DNA of 47,009 nt from Vibrio splendidus 12E03 (GTDB taxonomy: Bacteria > Pseudomonadota > Gammaproteobacteria > Enterobacterales > Vibrionaceae). Shown here piece by piece: positions 25,482 through 32,659 of this stretch. Where the stretch lies: NCBI RefSeq assembly GCF_000272105.2, contig NZ_AJZD02000319.1:1-47009 (forward strand), given 5' to 3'. The stretch's first letter is position 1. Each line of letters begins with the position of its first letter. Made by a program: the position numbers and the translations under genes. The notes under the pieces are model-generated. The model worked only from the letters and a program-made list of their open reading frames with translations, ran no database searches and had not been told where the DNA came from.

Positions 25482-25886
25482 TATGGATAAGTTTTGCTCA
25501 AATTCTAGTTACCCACACAATAGTGAGACATAGACCACATTTATTCACCTTTTCTGTGAATAACTATGTGAAGAATTACCCGCAATCGTTTTTTTTAATC
25601 CATAGATTCATCAACACAAAAAACGACAAATCAATAAAACTTAATTTATCTTCATATAAATCAATCAATTAAAATAATATCTTAGTTTTAAAAAACATTG
25701 GAAATGTAAAAGATCTTTCAGAAATTCGAAATGGTTAAAGATCAACCACTCCGATGTTTATCCACACTACCAAGTGAAAGATTCATTTTGAACCCCATTT
25801 GGCAAGCATTTTATCCACCATAAACCCCTGTTTATTTATCCACTAAATTAATATTTCAATTAATTACCTTTATGTCCTGTGGATAA
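25482..25886. promoter_or_regulatory. Cluster of DnaA-box-like nonamers in the rppH/mutH intergenic region
   Basis: Within 405 AT-rich bases there are two perfect TTATCCACA boxes (25758-25766 forward; 25878-25886 reverse) and one TTATTCACA (25555-25563 reverse). Five more have a single change: 25482-25490 (reverse), 25509-25517, 25541-25549, 25811-25819 and 25836-25844. GATC sites lie near 25712, 25740, 25898, 25918 and 25974. An IHF consensus sits between the two box groups. In E. coli, datA and DARS elements combine DnaA boxes with IHF, so a DnaA-binding control site is a reasonable inference; autoregulation of mutH or rppH by DnaA is the alternative. Confidence 0.7.
25659..25671 (+). promoter_or_regulatory. 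Perfect IHF consensus site
   Basis: AATCAATCAATTA fits WATCAANNNNTTR at every defined position. It lies in an A/T-rich stretch between the left and right groups of DnaA-box-like sites. In AT-rich DNA chance matches occur, so function is not proven. Confidence 0.5.
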
Positions 25887-25988
25887 CCCTGAGTTTGATC
25901 CCTTTTCTCGCAAGGAGATCATTTCTTAACCAGTCGTCATTTGGTGATAACTTCTGATAAAATCGTTTTTTTGATCATACCTTTTATT

Positions 25989-26654
25989 ATGAAACCAGAA
26001 CCACAAACACAACAAGAGCTGTTAGAGCGCGCGTATGCCATCGCCGGAATGACCTTTAAAGAACTCGCCGACGAAGCCGAGATGCGGATGCCAAACGACC
26101 TTAAGCGTGATAAAGGCTGGGTTGGGCAGTTATTGGAATGGCACTTGGGTGCACCTGCAGGCAGCAAGCCAGAACAAGATTTTGCCAAGCTAGGGATCGA
26201 GCTAAAAAGCATTCCGATTGGCTATTCTGGCAAGCCACTCGAAACCACCTTTGTGTGTGTCGCGCCTTTGATGGGTGTGCAAGGCATAACTTGGGAAACC
26301 AGCCACGTTCGAAACAAGCTGTCTAAGGTGTTGTGGATCCCTGTCGAGGGAGAAAGAGAGATCCCGCTAGCGGAGAGGCATGTAGGATCCCCTTTATTAT
26401 GGACACCTAGCCAAGCTGAAAACGAACTCTTGAAAAGAGATTGGGAAGAACTAATGGAATTGATCGTGTTAGGCAATGTTGAGCAAATAACTGCAAGACA
26501 CGGTGAAGCACTGCATTTACGTCCAAAAGCTGCCAACAGTCGAGTGTTAACCGAAGCTTACGGTGCAAGTGGAAAACCTATCAAAACTAAACCACGTGGT
26601 TTCTATCTACGAACTCAATTCACCCACAAATTGCTGACAACACATTACGCATAG
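25989..26654 (+). CDS. mutH: DNA mismatch repair endonuclease MutH
   Basis: A 221-aa endonuclease that nicks the unmethylated strand at hemimethylated GATC sites once MutL activates it. Type II-like catalytic residues are in SKPEQDFAKLGIELKSIPI (D, then E-x-K), and RHGEALHLRPKAANS and the PRGFYLRTQFT end are standard. I start at ATG 25989; 16 more codons are open upstream, but they lack family resemblance. No ribosome site is evident before the ATG, suggesting low translation, in keeping with the small amounts of MutH known in cells. It is divergent from rppH. Confidence 0.95.
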   Translation: MKPEPQTQQELLERAYAIAGMTFKELADEAEMRMPNDLKRDKGWVGQLLEWHLGAPAGSKPEQDFAKLGIELKSIPIGYSGKPLETTFVCVAPLMGVQGITWETSHVRNKLSKVLWIPVEGEREIPLAERHVGSPLLWTPSQAENELLKRDWEELMELIVLGNVEQITARHGEALHLRPKAANSRVLTEAYGASGKPIKTKPRGFYLRTQFTHKLLTTHYA

Positions 26655-26743
26655 ATCGTTTAATCAAGCCTCTGTAGCGAAAACTATCAATGCGTTACAA
26701 AAGAGCCTGCAATTAGAATCAATCTCTAGAAACAAACGCTCTC

Positions 26744-27055
26744 TTAATGAGGTTTAAGCGCCAGTTCAATGTCACAGTAGCTTTGGCTTGGCTCATTACC
26801 AAACTCATCATACGCGTTATGTAGGCGAAGATACGCCTTTTCAAAGCCGAGCCGGAGTAACTCCTCTTTCACTTGATCCAAGGATCCAAAGTGAAGCGGC
26901 TCGCCGTCTTGCTTTACCGGTTCTAGCTTGTGTTTGTACTCCACCGCCAGTAGATATTCTGAGATATCAGAACAGCCTATAACGTACACTTTTGGAGTTT
27001 GATAAGAGTCTTTATGCTCTCCATGTAACCACATGTCTAATTGATGCTTCTGCAT
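26744..27055 (-). CDS. Small conserved protein, DUF6482-like
   Basis: A 103-aa soluble protein with a strong ribosome site (GGGAGG, six bases before ATG 27055). The pattern CSDISEYLLAVEYKHKLEPV then LHFGSLDQVKEELLRLGFEKAYLRLHNAYDEF resembles, from memory, the DUF6482 family found in Vibrio and Pseudomonas, for which no function is known. No signal peptide, membrane segment or metal motif is seen. It lies between convergent mutH and a DUF1127 gene. Confidence 0.7.
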   Translation of the reverse strand: MQKHQLDMWLHGEHKDSYQTPKVYVIGCSDISEYLLAVEYKHKLEPVKQDGEPLHFGSLDQVKEELLRLGFEKAYLRLHNAYDEFGNEPSQSYCDIELALKPH

Positions 27056-27147
27056 AGCCAGCCTCCCTTGCTCTATAAAGCTTAGTAGAACTCTTTTCCT
27101 TTACTAGAGAACAACTTAAAAAAGCATAGATAACGGCTTAAAAAAGC

Positions 27148-27172
27148 AAAAAAGAGAAGCAAGAGCTTCTCT
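27148..27172 (-). terminator. Terminator-like hairpin before the DUF6482-like gene
   Basis: Reading the reverse strand, AGAGAAGC pairs with GCTTCTCT around a four-base loop and is followed by TTTTT. It would end transcripts coming from the DUF1127 gene. Confidence 0.8.
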
Positions 27173-27239
27173 TATTTGACCAGTTCTAGTTCAAAAGTTT
27201 GCACTTTCGACGCCATAACTATCACTGTTACTTATCTTA

Positions 27240-27264
27240 GGGGTTGAACGGTGCTATCAACCCC
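27240..27264. other. GC-rich hairpin just after the DUF1127 stop
   Basis: GGGGTTGA pairs perfectly with TCAACCCC around nine bases, six bases beyond the stop codon. There is no T-run, so it may protect the mRNA 3' end rather than terminate. Confidence 0.6.
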
Positions 27265-27269
27265 GCAGA

Positions 27270-27521
27270 TTACGTCGGTATTCGCGCACTTAGGACACGA
27301 CGAAGGTGACGTACTCGACGTTCAATAGTGACAACTTCTGGTTCAGAAAAACCAATAGGTCGACCGTCAGCCTCAAGACCAATATCTCTTAATAAGTGAG
27401 TATTGTTCCATGGTAGATCATATGAACTACGACGAACTTTTCGTTGCCATTCACGCTCTTCACGACGAAGATCGGCACGGATAAGGACTGTTGCTAATTT
27501 TAAATATACTGAGTGACGCAT
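27270..27521 (-). CDS. DUF1127 domain protein
   Basis: An 83-aa basic protein. The middle carries WNNTHLLRDIGLEADGRP, the ending-type motif (LLRDIGL) of DUF1127/YjiS-like small proteins, here followed by a longer arginine-rich tail (ERRVRHLRRVLSARIP). Some members of this group in other bacteria bind RNA and affect phosphate or carbon metabolism; its role here is unknown. GGAGAG lies five bases before ATG 27521. A 40-codon small gene precedes it on the same strand after 109 bp, and the two may share a promoter. Confidence 0.85.
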   Translation of the reverse strand: MRHSVYLKLATVLIRADLRREEREWQRKVRRSSYDLPWNNTHLLRDIGLEADGRPIGFSEPEVVTIERRVRHLRRVLSARIPT

Positions 27522-27630
27522 AATAACTCTCCAGTTGTTGAATAAACTGAGGAAAAATAGCGTGTTAGATAGTATGAGGGCTTCTCACTTAGCTGCTATT
27601 TTTCCGCAGCCAAATAAGGGTACGGATCTA

Positions 27631-27753
27631 TTAGTTAGGTTTATCTTGGGTGTTTCGATCGGCCATGGCTGATGTGAGTGACATATCAGTCACCATGTCA
27701 GTACACGGATCAAACGACGCGCAAATATGCTGTATAAAATCGAAATGTTTCAT
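27631..27753 (-). CDS. Unrecognised 40-aa small protein with strong ribosome site
   Basis: ATG at 27753 has GGAGG (27763-27759) five bases upstream and runs 40 codons to TAA. The peptide starts MKHFDFIQHICASFDPCTD, has two cysteines (11 and 17) and a Met/Ser/Thr-rich middle (MVTDMSLTSAMA), and ends polar. I do not recognise the family. A reasonable promoter about 100 bases upstream and the DUF1127 gene downstream on the same strand support expression. A forward-strand frame over the same bases has no ribosome site and is rejected. Confidence 0.6.
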   Translation of the reverse strand: MKHFDFIQHICASFDPCTDMVTDMSLTSAMADRNTQDKPN

Positions 27754-28022
27754 TTGCGCCTCCAAACTAACTAAAAAATCCAAAAAAAATGGGGAAGTAA
27801 AAGCAGACAAGTCTTTGTTAAATCGTTGCTTTCACGGTTAAAGTCTAACCAAGTGAGTATATTATTCAACCGCTAATTGGTTAACATTTTTAAAACAATG
27901 CATTCGCCTGAAATATCAGTTGCATATTCATTTGTATATAACATATTCACTATGATTATATAAAATCACAGCATATCTCTCTTAGGGTCGAACCAGAAAA
28001 CAACGGACTATCCTTCAGAAAC
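27754..28022. other. Leader and upstream region of the small gene, up to the vpsR terminator
   Basis: No other gene is seen. It holds the promoter described at 27846-27884 and an AT-rich part with repeated ATATTCA-like words (27920-27965). Confidence 0.5.
27846..27884 (-). promoter_or_regulatory. Candidate promoter bracketed by an inverted repeat
   Basis: On the reverse strand TTAACC (27884-27879) stands 17 bp before TATACT (27861-27856). The inverted repeat TTGGTTA (27877-27883) / TAACCAA (27846-27852) has one arm over the -35 box and the other near the predicted start point, as expected for an operator. Confidence 0.5.
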
Positions 28023-28050
28023 AAAAAAGCCACATAGATACGTGGCCTTT
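28023..28050 (-). terminator. Terminator of vpsR
   Basis: Reverse strand: AAAGGCCACGTA / TATGTGGCTTTTTT, with one wobble pair and a short loop, about 40 bases beyond the vpsR stop. Confidence 0.88.
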
Positions 28051-28088
28051 AATTTACGGTGACTGAATAAAGTCATGTAGAAAAGAGT

Positions 28089-29423
28089 CTAAACAACCCC
28101 TTCAGAGATTAGGCTGTGTTTATTGAGCAAGCGGTACATCGTCGCTCGTGATACACCGAGCTCCTTAGCTGCCAACGAAACCTGACCACCGTAAGATTCC
28201 AAAACAATTAACAGTGCATCGCGCTCTGAGCGTTCTCGAATACTCTTCAAGCTTCGGCGTTCATCATTCTGTTTCGGTAAATCCAGTTGGTGCTCCTCAA
28301 TGATCACAGCATCAGACATCAACACAACACGCTTAATCTGATTCATCAGCTCACGCACATTTCCAGGCCAATGGTAGCGATTCATCGAACGGATAGCATC
28401 GCCTGAGAAGCTCTTCGCTTGAGCATTAAACTCTTTCGAGTACTCACGCAGAAAATGATTCGCCAGTACTGAAATATCGCTCACACGTTCTTTTAAACTC
28501 GGAACATGAATACGCAGAACATTGATGTAGTGATAGAGCTCTTCATTAAAATCGCCCTCGATCAACGCCTTCTCGATATCAGAGGAGTTCGCGGCCAGAA
28601 TACGCACATCAACGGATTTAGGTCCATTAGCGGTTTCAATCTTGCCTTCTTGTAAAAAGCGCAACAGATTCAGTTGTTGATTGCGTGGCATCGCTAAAAC
28701 ATCATTAAGCAAGATGGTTCCGCCATCGGCTTCTTCCAACATACAAGGCGCTGTCGCTGGCTGTGCTGAGATACCAAAGACCTCGGCCTCTATTCTCATT
28801 TCAGACAAGGCACGGCAGTTAACCGTTAAAAATGGCTTCTGTGCTCGCGACGAGTTTTGATGAATCGAGCGTGCAATCGTCTCTTTACCAGCCCCACTCT
28901 CGCCATAAATCAAGATACTGACATCAGTCGGCCCAATACGCTTCACTTGGTCTCTCAAGCGCTTCACAGCCACAGAGTCGCCCAGCAGGCCCATATTGTT
29001 GTTAATGCCGTAGTTTGGCCATACTTTCTGCTCAAGCTTAAGCATACCCAGTTGGTGACCAATGGTACTCAGCAACTGAGCATCTGGGATTGGCGCCGTG
29101 AAAAAGTCGATACAGAAGTTAACGATAAACTGGCAGATAGTATCAGAGCTTAATTGAGACTCACGGATAAAGGCGAGCCATCTTACCTGCTTGTTATTGC
29201 TCACAAGGTTAGCAATACCGTTGAGACTGAACTCATCATGACTAAGATCGACAATACCAATACATGGGCCAATATCAGCAATCAAGGCATCGGCTTTTCG
29301 TAAATCTGCACACTGGGTACACTGCCAACCCACTTGTTCTAACACTGATAACCAGGGTTCGTACGCACCACCAACGACGATAAGAGAACCTGGTAAGGAA
29401 TCCATCTTAAATTGAGTTCCCAT
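28089..29423 (-). CDS. vpsR: Biofilm regulator VpsR (NtrC-like family)
   Basis: A 444-aa transcription factor. The N-terminal receiver-like domain keeps D59 (GIVDLSHDEF). The AAA+ domain has Walker A GESGAGKETIARS near 173-185 but, where NtrC-type activators have the GAFTGA loop, the sequence is GISAQPATAPC, and the Walker B region reads DGGTILLNDV. The Fis-type helix-turn-helix is VSLAAKELGVSRATMYRLLN at the end. In V. cholerae VpsR with c-di-GMP activates vps and other biofilm promoters using sigma-70 rather than sigma-54, consistent with the lost GAFTGA. AAGGA six bases upstream of ATG 29423. The gene is monocistronic between two terminators. Confidence 0.95.
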   Translation of the reverse strand: MGTQFKMDSLPGSLIVVGGAYEPWLSVLEQVGWQCTQCADLRKADALIADIGPCIGIVDLSHDEFSLNGIANLVSNNKQVRWLAFIRESQLSSDTICQFIVNFCIDFFTAPIPDAQLLSTIGHQLGMLKLEQKVWPNYGINNNMGLLGDSVAVKRLRDQVKRIGPTDVSILIYGESGAGKETIARSIHQNSSRAQKPFLTVNCRALSEMRIEAEVFGISAQPATAPCMLEEADGGTILLNDVLAMPRNQQLNLLRFLQEGKIETANGPKSVDVRILAANSSDIEKALIEGDFNEELYHYINVLRIHVPSLKERVSDISVLANHFLREYSKEFNAQAKSFSGDAIRSMNRYHWPGNVRELMNQIKRVVLMSDAVIIEEHQLDLPKQNDERRSLKSIRERSERDALLIVLESYGGQVSLAAKELGVSRATMYRLLNKHSLISEGVV

Positions 29424-29527
29424 CCTTCTTCCTTATTCTATTTTTATTTAAATCAGGCTAATACGAGTCACTGCTTCATCGTTCGACAAAATGCCGCGAG
29501 ATCGTATTCAGCGCAGAGACGTATAGT

Positions 29528-29569
29528 AGTGAGACTATCTTAGATTTTATGTCTCAATAGTAAGACTAT
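29528..29569 (-). promoter_or_regulatory. Repeats upstream of vpsR, possible operator
   Basis: AGTGAGACTAT (29528-29538) recurs as AGTAAGACTAT (29559-29569), 31 bp or three helical turns apart. TGAGAC (29530-29535) is also inverted as GTCTCA (29551-29556). The site is about 105-145 bases before the vpsR start. Confidence 0.45.
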
Positions 29570-29634
29570 GTCAGAAATAACGATTTTTCGAATCAAGAGT
29601 GCGGTACAGACTAGGTTTTGAAGCCCAAAAACAG

Positions 29635-29660
29635 AAAAAGCCACCCGAAGGTGGCTTTTT
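29635..29660. terminator. Terminator of the xerD-lysS block
   Basis: AAAAAGCCACC / GGTGGCTTTTT with loop CGAA is a perfect 11-bp stem with T-run on either strand, 35 bases after the lysS stop. Confidence 0.95.
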
Positions 29661-29694
29661 AATTACATAGGCTGTTACGCCCTATAAGCGAGAA

Positions 29695-31227
29695 TTACGC
29701 TTGTGGACGCATTGCCGGGAACAAGATCACGTCACGGATTGTGTGCGTGTTTGTGAATAGCATTGCAAGACGGTCGATACCGATACCTTGACCTGCTGTT
29801 GGCGGTAGGCCGTGCTCTAGTGCAGTAATGTAGTCTGCATCGTAGTACATAGCTTCATCATCACCCGCGTCTTTCGCGTTAACTTGCGCTTTAAAACGCT
29901 CGTCTTGGTCTTGTGCATCGTTAAGCTCAGAGAAACCATTCGCTACTTCACGGCCACCGATGAAGAACTCAAAACGGTCTGTGAAGAATGGGTTGTCATC
30001 GCTACGGCGTGCTAGAGGAGAGATGTCCGCTGGGTAGCCAGTGATGAATGTTGGTTGAATTAGCTGAGGCTCAGCCGTTTCACCAAAGATCTCTTCTAGA
30101 AGCTGACCACATGTCCAGAACGTTTCTACGTCTACGTGTACAGATTTTGCGATAGCAACCATCTTCTCACGGTCTTGTAGGTCTGCTTCTGTTAGCGCTT
30201 GAATCTCAGCGTGCTCAGGGTTGTAGTGCTTGATTGCATCGAACATGCTCATGCGAGCGTAAGTGCCACCGAACTCAACCGTTTCGTCACCGTAAGGCAT
30301 AGAAGTAGAACCAAGAACGTCCATTGCTGCCGTGCTTAGCATCTCTTCAGTCAGATCCATAAGGTCTTTGTAGTCAGAGTACGCTTGGTAGAATTCCATC
30401 ATTGTGAATTCTGGGTTGTGACGTGGAGATAGACCTTCGTTACGGAAGTTACGGTTGATCTCGAATACACGATCAAAACCACCAACCACTAGACGCTTAA
30501 GGTAAAGCTCTGGTGCAACACGTAGGTACATGTCGATGTCTAGTGCATTGTGATGAGTGATGAATGGACGTGCAGTTGCGCCACCCGGGATCACGTGCAT
30601 CATTGGCGTTTCAACTTCTAGGTAGCCTTTCGCGCTCATGAAGTTACGGATTGAAGATACAAGCTTAGAACGCACGATGAATGCATTGCGAGAATCTTCG
30701 TTCACGATTAGGTCAACATAACGCTGACGGTAACGCATCTCTTGGTCAGTTAGACCGTGGAACTTCTCTGGTAGAGGACGAAGTGCTTTAGTCAGCAATT
30801 CAAACTCTTCCATGTTCACGTAAAGGTCACCTTTACCTGATTTGTGAAGCGCACCTTTAACACCGATGATGTCACCGATATCTAGGCCTTGATACTTCTC
30901 TTTCAGTACTTTTTGTACGTCTTTCGCTGCGTATGCTTGGATACGACCAGAAGTTTCTTGAATCGCAAGGAATGGACCACGCTTCGCCATAACACGACCA
31001 GCGATCGCAACGATGTGGTTAAGCTCTTCTAGCTCTTCCTTAGTCTTCTCACCGAACTCCGCTTGAAGATCGCCAGCTAGGTGCTCACGACGGAAGTCAT
31101 TTGGGTGACCGTTAGCTTTACAGTTTTGGCGGATGTGATCCAGCTTGCTGCGGCGCTCAGCGATTAGTTTGTTCTCTTCAGGTGAAGAAGCTTCTTGTGC
31201 GTTTTCGTTTTGAACAGCATCAGTCAT
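29695..31227 (-). CDS. lysS: Lysyl-tRNA synthetase LysS (class II)
   Basis: A 510-aa class II synthetase that charges tRNA-Lys. The N-terminal OB-fold (about 60-165) is followed by motif 2 (FEINRNFRNEGLSPRHNPEFTMMEFY) and motif 3 (GLPPTAGQGIGIDRLAMLFTN). Length is usual. It is the last gene after prfB (98 bp), as in E. coli. Confidence 0.97.
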   Translation of the reverse strand: MTDAVQNENAQEASSPEENKLIAERRSKLDHIRQNCKANGHPNDFRREHLAGDLQAEFGEKTKEELEELNHIVAIAGRVMAKRGPFLAIQETSGRIQAYAAKDVQKVLKEKYQGLDIGDIIGVKGALHKSGKGDLYVNMEEFELLTKALRPLPEKFHGLTDQEMRYRQRYVDLIVNEDSRNAFIVRSKLVSSIRNFMSAKGYLEVETPMMHVIPGGATARPFITHHNALDIDMYLRVAPELYLKRLVVGGFDRVFEINRNFRNEGLSPRHNPEFTMMEFYQAYSDYKDLMDLTEEMLSTAAMDVLGSTSMPYGDETVEFGGTYARMSMFDAIKHYNPEHAEIQALTEADLQDREKMVAIAKSVHVDVETFWTCGQLLEEIFGETAEPQLIQPTFITGYPADISPLARRSDDNPFFTDRFEFFIGGREVANGFSELNDAQDQDERFKAQVNAKDAGDDEAMYYDADYITALEHGLPPTAGQGIGIDRLAMLFTNTHTIRDVILFPAMRPQA

Positions 31228-31325
31228 TAGAGATGTACCCTGCTTTTAAAATTTGGACCGCTATATTTTTGCAAATATAGGCATTTTTACCAATATTATT
31301 GGTAAAGCTTAATAGTTGATAAAGC

Positions 31326-32424
31326 TTACAGACCTGATTTCAGGCTAGCTTCAATAAACTTGTCTAAGTCACCGTCAAGAACCGCTTGAGTATTACGGTT
31401 TTCGATGCCAGTGCGTAAATCTTTGATACGAGAATCATCCAATACGTAAGAGCGGATCTGACTGCCCCAACCGATGTCTGATTTCGTTTCTTCGCTCGCT
31501 TGTTTTTCAGCATTTTGTTTTTGAATCTCAAGTTCAAAAAGCTTAGCACGTAGCTGCTTCATCGCTTGATCTTTGTTCTTGTGCTGCGAACGGTCATTCT
31601 GACACTGAACCACGGTGTTAGTTGGAACGTGAGTAATACGTACCGCTGATTCCGTGGTGTTTACGTGCTGACCACCTGCGCCAGAGGCTCGGTATACGTC
31701 AATACGTAAGTCAGAAGGATTAATGTCGATCGTAATGTTGTCATCAATCTCAGGATAGATAAACGCAGATGCAAATGAAGTATGACGACGACCACTTGAA
31801 TCAAATGGTGACTTACGAACTAGACGGTGAACACCAGTCTCTGTGCGTAACCAACCGTAAGCATACTCACCGGAAATACGTACCGTTGCGCCTTTAAGGC
31901 CAGCAACATCACCATCAGACACTTCGATAACTTCAGTCTTGAAGCCTTTCGAATCTGCCCAACGTAAGTACATACGCAACATCATTGAAGTCCAGTCTTG
32001 AGCTTCTGTACCGCCCGAACCAGACTGCAGATCGATGTAGCAATCTGATGCATCGTGATCACCAGAGAACATACGACGGAATTCCAGTTTCTCTAGCTTA
32101 GCTTCAAGCTCGGCTAGTTCTGGTTCAATTTCATCGAATGTTTCTTGATCTTCTTCTTCAACCGCAAGCTCTAGCAGGCCATCAACATCCTCAACACCTT
32201 GGTCAAGTTGGTCGATCGTTTCTACTACCGCTTCCAATGCAGAACGTTCTTTACCTAGCGCTTGTGCACGCTCAGGTTCGTTCCATACATCCGGTTGTTC
32301 TAATTCTGCGTTTACTTCTTCTAGACGCTCTTGCTTAGCGTCATAGTCAAAGATACCCCCTCAGGATATTTGTGCGCTCAGACACATCCTGCAGACGGTT
32401 TTTTATAGGATTGATTTCAAACAT
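31326..32424 (-). CDS. prfB: Peptide chain release factor 2, with programmed +1 frameshift
   Basis: RF2 reads UGA and UAA stop codons and releases the finished chain. The gene is join(32350-32424, 31326-32348) on the reverse strand: 25 codons from ATG 32424 to an in-frame TGA at codon 26, then a +1 shift, giving 365 aa, the same as E. coli. The start is MFEINPIKNRLQD. SPF at 205-207 recognises the stop codon, and GGQ at 250-252 catalyses hydrolysis. Residue 246 is Ala, the more active common form, not the Thr of E. coli K-12. The second frame alone (to 32237) would be a false, truncated call. Autoregulation by RF2 level is expected. Confidence 0.97.
32346..32361 (-). promoter_or_regulatory. 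prfB programmed frameshift site
   Basis: Reverse strand AGGGGGTATCTTTGAC: an internal Shine-Dalgarno-like AGGGGG, slippery CTT and the in-frame stop TGA followed by C. It is the standard bacterial RF2 recoding signal, with codon 26 as stop. Confidence 0.97.
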
Positions 32425-32587
32425 TTTAGCTCATCATTTATGAGTAGAATTTAACCGGAGAATTGTACTCAAAAGTGTGACGGAGATACAGAATTTTTTA
32501 GAGTGGCGAACCAAGATTCAACAACTTAATGGGATATAAAATTGACAGGCAGAAAAAACACGTAAAATTTGTAAGGGCAGGAAGGAA

Positions 32588-32617
32588 AACAAGCCCTGTT
32601 TTTGAACAGAGCTTGTT
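32588..32617 (-). terminator. Long hairpin between recJ and prfB, weak terminator
   Basis: AACAAGC-C-CTGTT pairs with AACAG-A-GCTTGTT (13 bp, one imperfect pair) round a four-base loop. On the reverse strand it is followed by only four T's. It sits in the 235-bp gap before prfB and might attenuate read-through from recJ. Confidence 0.6.
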
Positions 32618-32659
32618 GAATCTGGCGCTATAGGATGAGCATTATTGAGCCCAAAATAA

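Noticed and set aside
26222..26536. 104-codon reverse frame inside mutH
   Set aside because: Antisense shadow of the conserved mutH sequence; no ribosome site or family resemblance.
27650..27841. 63-codon forward-strand frame
   Set aside because: No ribosome site, low-complexity lysine-rich middle, and it is opposite a frame with a strong GGAGG.
31326..32237. prfB as a stand-alone 303-aa gene
   Set aside because: The true start at 32424 and the frameshift site restore the full 365-aa RF2.
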